Below, piece by piece: positions 22,041-33,534 of a stretch of 60,532 nucleotides of DNA. The position numbers and the translations under genes were made by a program. The number at the start of each line of letters is the position of its first letter. The first letter of the stretch is position 1. The stretch is from Rhypophila decipiens (Eukaryota > Ascomycota > Sordariomycetes > Sordariales > Naviculisporaceae). The notes beneath the pieces were generated by a model. That model ran no database searches. It was given only the letters and a program-made list of their open reading frames with translations, and was not told the origin of the DNA. Where the stretch lies: positions 1-60,532 of the forward strand of contig MU858262.1 in NCBI GenBank assembly GCA_033297075.1. The letters are read 5' to 3'.

Positions 22041-22435
22041 CGACCTGACTCCAAGTCCCTTTTAACTACGGACATCTTTCATACCTTTTACACACGATAT
22101 TGCTACCGTTGGGCATCTCTTGACAGATGGGATGATCTACTAGGTTATATGTGCCGATATTGAGCGGCGATGATGGGATGCCGACAGAAGTCATGACGAA
22201 TGGTAGCACAGATCTCCAAGTGAATAACTCAAAGACCAAGATCCATACCTGCTCGCTATCCAGAGTAAAGCAATCCCATGACTAACCGAGTAGACAATGC
22301 GCCCCAAGATCAACTAATGTACCGTCAATCCATCGCTAGTTGTATATCCAATGCTCAACAAGACAACATCATAACGCCATTCCGAAATCACAGCCCAGCA
22401 ACACGTATCAAGTATGTGCGAACTATGCTCACCGC
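22041..22435. other. short intergenic, nothing recognised
   Basis: 3' flank of the GH3 gene and of the tRNA. No conserved frame or repeat was seen. Confidence 0.6.
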
Positions 22436-25378
22436 TCACCAGACACCCTCGACAGCGGCATCCCTCGAACTGCCGCCCACACCAAACTTATACTTGGCAT
22501 CTCCCTCCGTAACCATGACCCAATTCTGCTCCTCGACATCCCAATAACTCAGATCCCGTCTCGTAAGACCAAACTCGACAGTCTTCTTCTCCCCCTTCTT
22601 CAAAAAGACCTTGTCGAACCCCCGCAACACCCGTACCGGAAAGTCCACCTCGTTGCTATCAGGATAACTCATATACAACTGTGGCACAACCGCCCCGTCC
22701 TTGAGACCTGTATTCTCAACATCCACCTTGACAGTGACATAAACCTCCCACAAATCTGGGTTCCCGCCCTCAGCACCACCAGCCTGACTTAGCGGCTGCT
22801 TGGCGTTATACCCTTCCGGATACGGGTATTTCGAATCAATCAACCCCACTTCGTCCGCTGATTTTACATAAGGATAGATGTACTTCTCCAGCTTGTACTT
22901 GTCAAAGCCTTCAGGAGCAAGCACTTCCTCGATATCAGGTACCGCAGTCTCGTAACTAGGCGGTTCCGCCGCCGGAGAAGGCCTCGGCGCAGGTAACCTG
23001 CTCTTGGGCTTGACCTCGTCCACTCGTAGATTCGAATATCCAAACACGGTGTAACTCATCCCAAAGCCAAACTCGAACCTCGGCTCGACAGAATATTTGT
23101 CAAAATAGCGATAGTCGATATACAGCCCTTCTTTGAAGTCCTGCTGGGGAACGACTCCGTTGGGCGTGTACATGATCTTTGCACCGGGACCATAGTCATC
23201 AAGTGACTTTCCAATAGTGTACGGTAGATGGCCGGATGGGTTCGTCTCGCCAAAGAGGATATCCGCCAGAGCATTGCCCGACTCTTCGCCGGGGAGGTTT
23301 GCGAGAAGGACAGCCTTGACGTTGGGGAGCTCGATCCACTGCTCCATTAGCACGGGCCCGACCGAGTGGATGACTACAATGACGTCGCTTGTGCCCTCGG
23401 GACCGCACTTGGCAGAGACCTGCTGGATGAGACGGACACCTCCTTTTTGGAGATCGATGTTGGGTCGGTCGCCAGCGACGTCAGCCCACTTGGCGAATCC
23501 CTCGCCTGAGTCGGCGTTGGCAAAGACAATACAGAGTTCGAGAGAAGATAAAACGTTTTGTTCTGATGACTTGTCAAGGAGCGGGCCATCAGTAATGTAC
23601 TCGTGGAGTTCGACCTTGGACGAGTCAAACTTGTCGCGAAGGGCCTCGAGCGGGGTGACGAGGTAGGGGAACTCGACAGCGCCGGAACCCCAACCTGAGC
23701 CGAGGGTACCTTCGTTACAGCCCCGGTCTTTGCAGTAATTGGGTCCTTTGCCGGGACCGGCATCTTCGCCAAAGATACCGACCTTGAGCTTGCCAGTGTT
23801 GGCGGCGCGGTCGGCGGCTCGGGCGAGGACATTCCGGCGCAGCTTCAACATGGACTCTGTGAACCCGTGAGGGGTGAGAGGCAGTAGGGGACCTTCATTC
23901 TTGAGCAGCACGGTCCCCTCGGCGGCGACTTGACGAGCAATGATGGAGTGGTTGGCCTGGACGTTCTTGAACTGGTTCACTTCCACCTCTTCTTGCTTGC
24001 TGGGACTACCTGGGGACAAGACACCCATCTTGTCGTCTGTCCAGGAAGAAAAGTTTGGCCGGGTACGAGGGAACTTGGTCTCGTCATCTTGTCCAAGCTG
24101 ATACCATGCGGCGACAATGCGAGTCACCATGTCGTTCAACCTTTCCACCGGGACGCTACCATTCAGGACAGATTTACTCAGCTCGGGGCCCCACAGAGAT
24201 TCTCCGTTGGCCCATCTAAGACCGTCGCCAGGCATGGTCATGTCTAGCCCCGCCAGGGCCGTAGAAACACCCCCTCTTTGCGCAAGCCAGTCGCTCATGA
24301 CGAAACCCTGGAAGCCAAGTTCGTCCTTGAGAATACCATTGAGCAGCTTGCTATTCCCACAAGAGTACGAGTTGTTGACCTGGTTATACGAGCACATGAC
24401 TGATGCCACGCCCGCCTTGACAGCATCACCAAATGGCCACGCGTACAACTCGTGCAAGGTACGGTCGTCAATGTTGGAGCTCACAGCATGGGGGAGACCC
24501 CACTCCCAAGGCTGCCTAAAATGCTCCTGCTCGTTGGCAACAAAATGCTTGATGGTGGCCATGACACCCTCGCTCTGTATTCCGCGCGTGGTCTCGGCAC
24601 CGGCGACACCCTGAAGATAAGGATCCGCTCCGAAGCCCTCCCAATTCCTTCCGCCGGCGGGCATGCGCCCCAGAGGCCCGACACAAGGGCCTAGCAGGAC
24701 ATTGACGCCCTTCTCTCGGGCCTCGATAGCATGCGCCTTGCCACGGGCATACATCAGCTGCCTGTTCCAGGTCGCGCCGACTGTGATGCCCGCAGGGAAG
24801 GCGGTGATATTATCCGCGAACCGTATGCCCAGGGGCCCGTCCTGGAGCTGCAGCTGGGGAAATCCAACGTTCACTGCAGGTCCGTTGGTGCCCACGGCAA
24901 GACCCATCTGCCACCCTGTACCCGTGGTGACGTTGACCTTTTCGGCGAGGGTCATCTTGCTGACCATCTTTGCGGCTTTGGCATAGCTGTCGGCCCAAGT
25001 GCTAGCAATCCCGCCTTTCGGCGAGGGATACCACGGCGGCGACTGGCCGTAGGGAGGCTCATCTTGGAATTTTTTGTAGACAAAGGCCCCGCCCGCGGCG
25101 AGGATTATCCATATTGCTAGCCCGACAGCAAGGACGATGATGCAGCATCGGCTGCGTCCTGTGCACGGTCGCCAGAGTGACCACTGTCGTCGCGGGAGGA
25201 AGGCTGGCTTGGAGGCGGGGGATTTAAACGTAAAGGCTTCGCGGTCGAGAAACTCGGTGGCATCGAGGTCGGACTCGAAGTCGGAATCGTGATCTTCCTT
25301 GTCAGAGGAGCGGCGGCGGTGGCTGTCGGTCTGGGAATGAGCGCCGAGGAGCCCTCGGGCACTTGGGTCCTGAGCCAT
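22436..25378 (-). CDS. beta-glucosidase, GH3, type II membrane form (bglE-like)
   Basis: A single exon of 980 residues starts at ATG 25378 (an in-frame TTG upstream was ignored). The N-terminus is an acidic/basic cytosolic tail of ~78 residues. A single membrane span follows at about 79-101 (CCIIVLAVGLAIWIILAAGG), so the catalytic part faces the cell surface or secretory lumen. GH3 marks are KHFVANEQE, VMCSYNQVN and the nucleophile region GFVMSDW with D363. The second domain contains NADSGEGFAKWAD (probable acid/base Glu) and PGEESGNALADILFG, followed by PRFEFGFGMSYT. A C-terminal fibronectin III-like domain ends the protein. The architecture matches Aspergillus bglE-type enzymes. It likely hydrolyses short beta-glucosides or cell-wall glucans. 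Confidence 0.93.
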   Translation of the reverse strand: MAQDPSARGLLGAHSQTDSHRRRSSDKEDHDSDFESDLDATEFLDREAFTFKSPASKPAFLPRRQWSLWRPCTGRSRCCIIVLAVGLAIWIILAAGGAFVYKKFQDEPPYGQSPPWYPSPKGGIASTWADSYAKAAKMVSKMTLAEKVNVTTGTGWQMGLAVGTNGPAVNVGFPQLQLQDGPLGIRFADNITAFPAGITVGATWNRQLMYARGKAHAIEAREKGVNVLLGPCVGPLGRMPAGGRNWEGFGADPYLQGVAGAETTRGIQSEGVMATIKHFVANEQEHFRQPWEWGLPHAVSSNIDDRTLHELYAWPFGDAVKAGVASVMCSYNQVNNSYSCGNSKLLNGILKDELGFQGFVMSDWLAQRGGVSTALAGLDMTMPGDGLRWANGESLWGPELSKSVLNGSVPVERLNDMVTRIVAAWYQLGQDDETKFPRTRPNFSSWTDDKMGVLSPGSPSKQEEVEVNQFKNVQANHSIIARQVAAEGTVLLKNEGPLLPLTPHGFTESMLKLRRNVLARAADRAANTGKLKVGIFGEDAGPGKGPNYCKDRGCNEGTLGSGWGSGAVEFPYLVTPLEALRDKFDSSKVELHEYITDGPLLDKSSEQNVLSSLELCIVFANADSGEGFAKWADVAGDRPNIDLQKGGVRLIQQVSAKCGPEGTSDVIVVIHSVGPVLMEQWIELPNVKAVLLANLPGEESGNALADILFGETNPSGHLPYTIGKSLDDYGPGAKIMYTPNGVVPQQDFKEGLYIDYRYFDKYSVEPRFEFGFGMSYTVFGYSNLRVDEVKPKSRLPAPRPSPAAEPPSYETAVPDIEEVLAPEGFDKYKLEKYIYPYVKSADEVGLIDSKYPYPEGYNAKQPLSQAGGAEGGNPDLWEVYVTVKVDVENTGLKDGAVVPQLYMSYPDSNEVDFPVRVLRGFDKVFLKKGEKKTVEFGLTRRDLSYWDVEEQNWVMVTEGDAKYKFGVGGSSRDAAVEGVW

Positions 25379-26435
25379 GATGGCCAGGCTGTTTTTATTG
25401 ATTATCAATAGCGAGTCGGTACGGTCTGGGTCCGATCTAGGCTGGCATCGCTAAACGTGGAATATGGTAGCGGCGGAGTGGTGTAGGATCGTTCCGGTTG
25501 TCGGACGGTGACCTCGGGGCCTCACAGCTCAAACGAGCCTCCCGGTCCTGTTGCTGCGAAGGTGCGCAACAAGTTCAACCACAGCGGACGGCGAAATGAA
25601 ACAGGATGGTCAATATGCGATGCGACAAATACAATTCCAGAATATACAAAAATTGCAGAACAGAAAGAGCGACGAAAAGACGAGACAAAACCCTCGAGCA
25701 AGACAACATGAAGAAGCAATGAACAGTAGCCAGGCGACAGTTTGTCTTGGCAGTCAAGTGGAAGTGTCTGGCAGCGCCCCATTGGTGGCAGCTGCCATGA
25801 AGGCCCCACAACGCGGGAAGCCGGCTCCGGGTCATTTAGTGGATCCACCTGACAGCTCTCGTCTTTCCGACGGGACCACGTCACACACGGCGGAGACTCG
25901 CAGTAAAAATTCAAGAATCGCGTCCTTGGACTTGATCTTCTCCATCTTCATCAAACGGTCCTCTTTTTCGGGGCGCGCTCCAGTCTCTAGTGTAGACTGT
26001 CCTGGATCAGAAACTCCATCCTTGCGGAGCCTAGGGTGCGGATCAGGGATGGATGATCGGGTTAGGGTTGACAGTGCGATGGAGCCAAGACCGGCATAAT
26101 CCGCCGCCAACTCGACGCGATTCCGGTCGCAACCCCTGAAGTGGCGGGGACCCCTGAAGCATGAAGAACCGAGCCTCTAGGGAAGCCATCACGACACCTT
26201 TTCTTTCGACCGGCAATTGAACAATCCCTAGAAATCTTGGTATGTCATGTACTAAAGTTGACTGGACAGTATCCGTATTCAAGGGCTAATTTTGACGCCT
26301 TTTGCGATCGCAGCCACAGACTGTCATCGCACCATTCCGAGAGTGTTGCAGCCAACGGCCCTTGACCAAAGTCCGAACCACGGATCCCGAAACCTGACCT
26401 GACCCCTCGGTGAAGGAGCAAACACACAAGCCAAA
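25379..26435. other. intergenic between divergent GH3 and coactosin genes
   Basis: A shared ~1-kb promoter region. A telobox-like GGGTTAGGGTTG lies at 26059-26070, ~370 bp upstream of coactosin. No extra gene is convincing. Confidence 0.6.
26059..26070 (+). promoter_or_regulatory. telobox-like element
   Basis: GGGTTAGGGTTG holds the TTAGGG core. Such short telomere-like motifs are known in promoters of growth-related genes. Here it lies upstream of coactosin. A single site is weak evidence. Confidence 0.3.
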
Positions 26436-26876
26436 ATGTCGGGCGCAGACTCTCCCGAAATTCTCGCCGCCTACGACGATGTGCGCTCTGACAAATCACC
26501 AACCAACTGGTTGCTCATCTCGTACTCGGCAGCGACAGGCAACCAGCTGGTTCTCACCAAGACGGGCACTGGCGGCCTCGAGGAGCTGGCAAACGAGCTC
26601 GACGACACACAAGTGCAGTACGGCTATGTGCGCGTAGAATATGCCAACGACGCCGAGAGCAAGCGGGTCAAGTTCGCCGTCGTCATCTGGATCGGCAACG
26701 GCGCCAAAGTCATGCGCAAGGCGAGGGCCTCGATCGAGAGCGGTGCCGTGAAGAAGGTCCTTGCCCACCATAGCATACAGGTCGATGCTAGCGAGAAGCG
26801 GGATCTCGACGAGAAGGATGTCGTCGCGAGATTGAGGAAGGCGGGCGGTGCGGACTACAATGGTGGAAGGGGCTAG
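26436..26876 (+). CDS. coactosin-like actin-binding protein (ADF-H domain)
   Basis: A single exon encodes 146 residues, the usual coactosin size. The ADF-H domain fills the protein: PEILAAYDDVRSD, NWLLISYSAATGNQLVL, QYGYVRVEYANDAESKRVKF, VVIWIGNGAKVMRKARASIE and the end helix LDEKDVVARLRKAGG. Coactosin binds filamentous actin and opposes capping. It acts in the cytosol and cortical actin. There is no signal peptide. The C-terminus ends YNGGRG, as in fungal orthologues. The start ATG is preceded by CCAAA, a good fungal context. Confidence 0.92.
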   Translation: MSGADSPEILAAYDDVRSDKSPTNWLLISYSAATGNQLVLTKTGTGGLEELANELDDTQVQYGYVRVEYANDAESKRVKFAVVIWIGNGAKVMRKARASIESGAVKKVLAHHSIQVDASEKRDLDEKDVVARLRKAGGADYNGGRG

Positions 26877-27103
26877 TGCTCTGAATGGTTTTCTGGATAT
26901 ATAAAATAACTCTTTGTTTTTCTTTCACGGCTCCGCAAATACCAGGATTCCCCGACCGTTGAACAACTATTGACTTCCATTTGGCCTATGTGACAATTGT
27001 CATGAACATAATACAAAACAGCATCCATCCATTACACCATCGCGCGTCCATACCGCCCAGCGCAAATCTCTTGACAAGAACGCTAACAGCCCAGCACGCT
27101 TAT

Positions 27104-28228
27104 CTAGTTCGCACCCATGACAGCGTCACTGGACTCCCTCCGGCCAGTCTCCGGGCTCGGCGTCGCAGCCGCTGCCTTGTCCTCGGGCTCGGCATATGGC
27201 CTCTCGGCCTGGAGCTTCTCAATGTCATCCCAGTCTTGTCCCGGGTTGCACTCCCTCCAGCGGAGCCACTTGAGCAAGACATAGAATCCACACGCCAATA
27301 TGGCCCCGAGAGCCGGACCTACCCAGTAGATCCAGAAGTATCCCGGGAAGCTGCCGTTGACGACTGCTGGGCCAAGAGACCGGGCAGGATTGAGCGAGCC
27401 GCCCGTGAAGAAGACACCTGAGGTAGATAATTTTGTCAGCACGTTTCGTCTTCTCGCCATATCCCTCTCTAACTTACCAACCAGCTCGGCCAAAGTAAAA
27501 GCCACACCGATGGCTACGGGTGCAAGATAGGTGGACTTGTGTTTCTCGACCGCAACCATGATAATCACAAAGACCAGCTCGGCCGTCAAGAACATTTCGA
27601 TGAACAGGCCTTGCACGACGCTGGCATTTCCTCCCAAGGTGGTATTAACTGCCAGTGGCCCAGGGAACAGACCTGAGACGACGCCCGCGGCGGCGATCCC
27701 CCCCAGCAGCTGCGCAATGACGACTGCGATGCAGCGGGTCGCTGGGAGGCCGCCTACCAGGAAGAGGGCGAGAGTGACCTGACCATCAAGCTCGTCAGTT
27801 TCATGCTTATCATAAGGCGTTTGATTATGTAAAGGGGTATATGTACTCACACAGGGATTAAACAGGCCACCGGTAACGCGATAAAATGCCCAAACATTGG
27901 CCATGAGACTGAGCCCAAAACAAAGCGAGATAAATGTCACAGTCGTCGGGTCAGGTGGGCTCCCAGGCGAAGCTGCCACAGCTGCGGCAGACATGTTGGC
28001 TACCTGGGTCCCGGCAAAGGCAAAGAATAAAAAGAGAAAAGTGCCGACGAACTCGCCAATCGCTGCTACGAGGTTGTTGCGGATTGTCGAGGGGAGGGTG
28101 AGCATAGGCAACGGGCCGGATCCTGCTCCTGGAGCCCCATTTGTGGCTCTGGCTAGTCTGCTGGTTGAGCCCTCCCCTTCTTCAGGGGCAGCGGCGCTGG
28201 AGGGAAAGCGGAGGTTGGTCGGTCGCAT
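27104..28228 (-). CDS. aquaporin (MIP family)
   Basis: Three exons (28228-27851, 27778-27478, 27417-27104) join to 330 residues; introns are 72 and 60 bp. Six helices and two half-helices are visible. The first pore motif reads FNPC-VT with N124-P125-C126 directly at the intron, instead of NPA. The second is GGSLNPARSLGP with N236-P237-A238. The tails are short, which fits an orthodox aquaporin rather than a long-tailed aquaglyceroporin. GFYVLLKWLRW marks the last helix. It would conduct water or small neutral solutes across plasma or internal membranes. The C-terminal ~50 residues are charged and cytosolic. Confidence 0.9.
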   Translation of the reverse strand: MRPTNLRFPSSAAAPEEGEGSTSRLARATNGAPGAGSGPLPMLTLPSTIRNNLVAAIGEFVGTFLFLFFAFAGTQVANMSAAAVAASPGSPPDPTTVTFISLCFGLSLMANVWAFYRVTGGLFNPCVSTYTPLHNQTPYDKHETDELDGQVTLALFLVGGLPATRCIAVVIAQLLGGIAAAGVVSGLFPGPLAVNTTLGGNASVVQGLFIEMFLTAELVFVIIMVAVEKHKSTYLAPVAIGVAFTLAELVGKLERDMARRRNVLTKLSTSGVFFTGGSLNPARSLGPAVVNGSFPGYFWIYWVGPALGAILACGFYVLLKWLRWRECNPGQDWDDIEKLQAERPYAEPEDKAAAATPSPETGRRESSDAVMGAN

Positions 28229-30755
28229 CTTGGCTGGAGATGTGCTTCTTTACTGCTGAGCTTGCTTGACGAGGTTGGTGTTTTGGTCTGCAATGGACAG
28301 GGACAGAATGAGTTCAGTCGAGTGAACAGCCTCAAACTTTTGGCTTCACATGAATGAAAGAATGTGTTCATTGAGTCTGTCGAGAGAAAGGAGGGTCAGG
28401 ACCGCCCGTTCTTATAATAGCGCCAGCCCGTCTCGTCTCATAGTATGAGGTACGGCTTTGCCTTTCCGAATGCCCAATGGTCCCTCCCGGCTCCGACTCG
28501 TCGGTAGGCGGTGGCATCCGCCAGTCACGAGACAATGATGTGGTGGAGGGGCGGTCTAACAAAGAAACCCAAGTCTGGAGAGCTCCAACCAACGGCAAGT
28601 CGCTATTTCTGTCCTCCTTGCCCCGATTGGGAAAGGTCGTCTTAGACAATGATCGCGATCTTTGTAGTCGTGTCGCCTTCGTGGTGTGCTCATCGCCGTC
28701 ACCGCCCAAAATTGGGATTGCTTGTTTGCTTCTCTTGCGTCAGTTTGGAGCCCAGTACGACGCATTCGGTATATTCGTGTTTCGATAGTGGCGTTCCTTG
28801 TACTGCTGTTGATTAAACCGGTTCTAAGCTTACACCGAGATGAGGTTGAGTAGTACTTGGGCAGGACGGCTGGTAGTTTGACATGTTCGTCTGGTTCTTG
28901 CGACACTTTGGTGGACTGTCGAATTTTCTAGTTCTGCCTTTTCGGGCGAGCTGCATTCGGAGCACAATCTCAAGAGTCGGAAACGGGATCAGGAGCTTCG
29001 GATGATGGAATTAAGGTAGTCATGTCGGTGAAGATTCGTCTCCGGGCTCAGCAATACGAGAAGTTGACGTGGCGTTTCCCCATACAAAGCAGTTGTCTTG
29101 AAACAGTACAAATTACTATCCAATACTCGCCCCAATCACTGGTAGTGCACAAGCATCATGCTCGGAGCCCCTGAGACATCGAGACTGAGATGGTGAAATC
29201 CAGTGTAAACTTGGTTTGCCAAGATAAAATGTTTACATAAGGACCGAGACACAAGAATAGGAGGTACCATGCCCAAGGTCTCAAACTCAGGCATGCAGCA
29301 GATTCTGCGAGGCACACTAAGCGCTTTGTAACTTGAGTAACCATACCTGCTATCTCGAGCTAGAAAATGCCATGGTCCTCGTGGGGTCTGGTGATGTGAG
29401 CATAGTATGTAGAGATGTAAACAAACGGAGAGTTGAGGAAGCGGTATAACAAACCAACGTATAGTAGCTTATTAAGTGTGACCTGGCAGACTTGCATAAA
29501 ACCCTCATTCCACCGACCGACCCCTCGATGGTCAACTCTCATCCTCAGTGAGCAGCGATCTACGGAGCCGAGCATGATCTGGCAGTGGGCTTGTCGTGGA
29601 GCCTCCCAGCTAGTCTTGGTCCTTCCGTTAGCCGGAGCATGACCTCCTTGAGTCATTTATGATATCACGATAACACCGGGACCGTCCCGCAAGTTGGGCC
29701 GCAACGGTTCCGCGTGTAGCAAAACACGACAATGTGCAACTGTCTGTAGAACTCTACCCCAACTATCAAACGTCTTCAATGTTGTGCTCGGTGAGTCGAG
29801 GACATGTCATTCCGGATACCCAATTAAGGGCAGCCGATATCCCGATGGTCCATCACTTTGGCGATAACGGGTAGTCAGGCGTGGGACACCCGTCAAGACC
29901 TTCCTTGGCTGATGTCAACTCTAGTGGGTACGAGGATCGTGGGAGAATTCCTGGAAGCACAACATCGAGATCGGCTGCCTAGCCAGGAGGCACGTGGGGA
30001 CCGACGGTCTATAAGTCAGTCGAGCCAGCCAAGAGCGTCAAAAGATTCAATTAACCAGGGAACCGGACTCCTCCGACATGAAATGGAACTTGAAGTTTCT
30101 GCTGAGACAGGATCTAGGATGCGGCCGCTGAACAGCCATTTATACAAGGCTGACACACCCACGAAGCTCCATGATGATCAAAGTACAGATAGTTTGATCG
30201 GGATATGATAAACCGCCAACAGGCACCAGTCCAATTGGACTTTCTAGCCCAGCCTTTGCACTGATAGCAACGCCGACGACTCAAGCAGCCTCAAAAGAAG
30301 AACTGGAGGAAATCTGTGATGAACAAGCAGGGTAAAACTCTGGAATTGGACCCCTTGGTTTCCGGTGAAGCTCTGGGTGGACATATAGACACACGTGCAG
30401 GCAATCTCGGCCAGACTTCGCTGTATGAATTAATATGCGTGCACCTAGTTTCTATAATTTGTTTAGTCGGCGATTCGGTTTGTTTTACGGCTCGAATAGC
30501 ATTCTATGGCGAACAGTTCGAGAAATGGGGCAAGATATACAATACCAACACCCCGATGGGACCTCAACAATAGTAAAGGTCTTTTGAAGAAATTGCATCA
30601 TCACATCCTGATGCTGAAATTCATAGGCTTACATCTTCTCTCTTTAGTATTCTTTCGCGCCTTCAAGAGAAGTGCTTTAGTCATAGCCCTGTCTTGTATG
30701 TTCTCATCTGAGATCTTCGGGCCGCTATAACTTTTGGTTTATACAGCACCCTGAA

Positions 30756-31233
30756 ATGTCCTGGTTCCTGATCCTGATTGGGCTCATTTACTCGTTCATG
30801 ACCATCAGTATTCCTGTCATGTGCGTCCTATTTGCCTGTGTGGACGCCAAGCATCACCGTTCCCGCACGAAGACACGTTGGTCCGAATGGAGAAGCTATC
30901 CCCCCAGGGTGAGAATTCCTCCAGCAACAGCTCCTGACGAGGCCCATACCCCTCGTACCAGCGAAAAGGTGGCTCTTATCACCGTGGAAAGAGAATCTCC
31001 TGCCATTGCCGAGGACTTGACGATTCAGTGGAAGCCTTGCTATGTGTCGGGTTGGCCAGGTTGAGATACTTGAGCTACCCCCGAGAGAGGAAAACGAAAG
31101 CACTACCGGTCAGACGATCAAGATTACCTCTACGCGTAGTAGCGAGACAGGCGAACACAAGGACAATGAACACAACGACCGTATGAGCATCGTTAATGCC
31201 CTCCCAGTTTCAGAGAGCACGAGGGAGTGGTAG
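30756..31233 (+). pseudogene. possible single-pass membrane protein gene or relic
   Basis: An ATG at 30756 opens 102 codons. They begin with a strong membrane span (FLILIGLIYSFMTISIPVMC), followed by a basic, Pro/Thr-rich tail. Near 31060 the coding character shifts to another frame (VEILELPPREEN to 31233, rich in Ser, Thr and Glu), as if a frameshift or unseen intron separated one C-terminal tail. A second short ORF with a span lies upstream (30319-30573). Family unknown. A MITE is inserted 25 bp after the last stop. Confidence 0.3.
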
Positions 31234-31257
31234 TTGGCTTGTGGTGGCTATTTCTAT

Positions 31258-31412
31258 GGCGCCTAATATTCAGGCACCAGTCCAATTTAACTCTCTATAC
31301 TAGAGGTATTTATTCAAGCCTGTAAAGGCATTTATTCCAACAAGAGCAGTACCTGTATATAAGAAGACTAGGGCCTGTATATGAGGGGACTGGTGCCTGT
31401 ATATTAAGCGCC
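31258..31412. mobile_element. hAT-type MITE, copy B (155 bp, 8-bp TSD)
   Basis: Terminal inverted repeats run for about 26 bp. The left begins GGCGCCTAATATTCAGGCAC and the right ends GGTGCCTGTATATTAAGCGC plus C. The flanks are a perfect 8-bp duplication ATTTCTAT at 31250-31257 and 31413-31420. Eight-base duplications are the signature of hAT superfamily transposases. There is no coding capacity, so mobilisation would need a transposase in trans. Confidence 0.9.
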
Positions 31413-33411
31413 ATTTCTATTTCACAACTTGAATCATCGAGGTCTTTACAAGTCGCTTGCAAGGCCCCTGGTCACTGCAGGTATTGCAGGTTGACTAGGT
31501 ATTTACCGTGGAATACCCCGTACTGAATGGGCAATGAATCATGCATGCGGCGTACCGGTATGGGCGCGGACTTGAACGTGGAGGCTGCACAGTTTTCTGG
31601 AACGAAAGAACAAAAAGGAGGCCAAACAGTCGTCAGTGATCGGACGTATCATCGTCCTGTTACTCAGTCTTCACAGCAAACAGACAACGGCCTCAAGTCG
31701 AAAAGTAGTCGGGCACTAATAATAACACTATCGAGTTGCAGTTTGAAGCGTGAACCAACGAGGTCGATACCGTAATAAGCTGATCAAATTCCCAGATATC
31801 TCGCTTGGTCCAGCGTGGTGATAGGTTGATGCTTTGCCCATTTCGAGGTTGTTGATTTGAACCCTTTTGATGCAAGGTCGAGTCTGGAGTTGGGTCTGGA
31901 TTTGGAGGCAAGCGAACGCCACAAAGGTCTTGGCGTGGAGGTCGCTGGACGCGCGAAGTGGAGAACACCAATCCCGGGCGTTCTCCACTATCGCGGCCAA
32001 TCGGCATGCACCTTCCCGCCATCCTTGGCCCCGTTGGGCTGAACCCCCGCCGAGACATTTCCTGAGAAATTGCGGATAGCGATTGATAGAAAGCGCAACC
32101 CTTCCGCACAGAGCAAAAGAATCTCGAGCCAACAATCAACACCTGACATTCACGAGTGAACTGCATTATACGTGTAAGAGCCACATTGATTCCCTCGCCT
32201 TGATGAGGAACACGATACCCGCCGACTGCAGCCGATCTGACAATTTGATGATCTAGAGCAGCAGACATCCCGCACGGGTCTCGACAAGAGGAGGCAGTCT
32301 CGCACTCTCGCACCCCCAACTGGCCCAAGCTTCCTGCAGCAAACCATCCTTGTCGGGTTTACGGTATTCACTCTTCACGGATGGCTGGGCCATCTTATCT
32401 TTCCATTGCGACCTCTAATCCGACCACTCAACGGCCTCGGACGAGATGAGAATTGCTCTCACTGATCTCGTAATTCCCGCACAGGAGCGCGCCAGCAAAC
32501 ATGAAGTTCAAAGTGTCTAGCCTGAACAGGTCGTTCTTGACGCCTTTTTCTTATCAGCAACATGAACACGTCCTTTACGGAGTACTGGCTCACCAATCTT
32601 CGTATCGGTTATCGTGGACAACTCTTTCACAATGGCATCAAGTAACGGGGATTTGAGAAGTCTAGAGTCTAGACCCGTCAAACATTTTGTTGACATTTCC
32701 CCAGCACTTGGCATCTCTTGTCCCATTCCTGGCACTGGAGACAAGCACACCAAGCCTTTGACAAGCTTCACCAAGAAGATGCCAATTCCTCTTGTTGCTA
32801 ACCAAATCCCGGATGGCGGGGTTGGCATTGGAGCTCTGGGTCCTTTGTGGTGACCCTCTTGGCAGGTTCACTATCCAAGGGTCGCTATTGGCACTCTGCT
32901 CGCCTGCTGCACCCTCCACGACGCTCCATTACAGGGGTGCTCTCCATCTAAAACCTATGACAGATTGATTCGCCTTATCTCTGACCTGCACGGCAAAGCC
33001 CGTGGCGCCGGTAGTCTGTTTCACGCCTCGACCAAGCACACGACAGCAGCAATTCCGCATATTCGCTTGTGCACTCGAGCACATCGCGGAGAAGGGTCCA
33101 TCGTCCGAATTGGTGGTCAGAGTACCTGCTAGAGATCAACATGGCCGTATCTAAGTTTTGCCACGAGAAAGCAGAGTTCGGTTCTAGAACACGACCAGAT
33201 CACAACTTGTATGGCTCTAGGCTCGAGGATTCGATAAATGGTGGTGGGTGACTTGTGGTTGTCGATGGTCATGTGTTTTGGGGTATCGACGAGCTGGAGA
33301 TTACAGCCGCTCGACAAGCTCGATCAAGGCGGGACTTCTGAGTGGGGGAACAATGCCCACCTTGCACTTTCTGTCCATGTTGGGAGCTCAATGCTGGTCT
33401 CGAACTGGGGA

Positions 33412-33444
33412 AGCTATCCTGCATGTGGCCGAGGTAGGATAGCT
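33412..33444. promoter_or_regulatory. palindromic GATA pair upstream of DUR3
   Basis: AGCTATCCT (33412-33420) and AGGATAGCT (33436-33444) are perfect 9-bp inverted arms with a 15-bp spacer, each with a GATA core. Paired GATA sites within ~30 bp are the usual target of AreA/NIT2-type nitrogen regulators. It lies ~220 bp before the urea transporter ATG. Confidence 0.5.
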
Positions 33445-33534
33445 TGCTGTTCCTGCCTGCGCCCTCCTCCAAGCTCCCCGCAGAGATGGATATCACTGAA
33501 TCACTGTGGTGCGACCCTCTCCACCTTGGAAATG

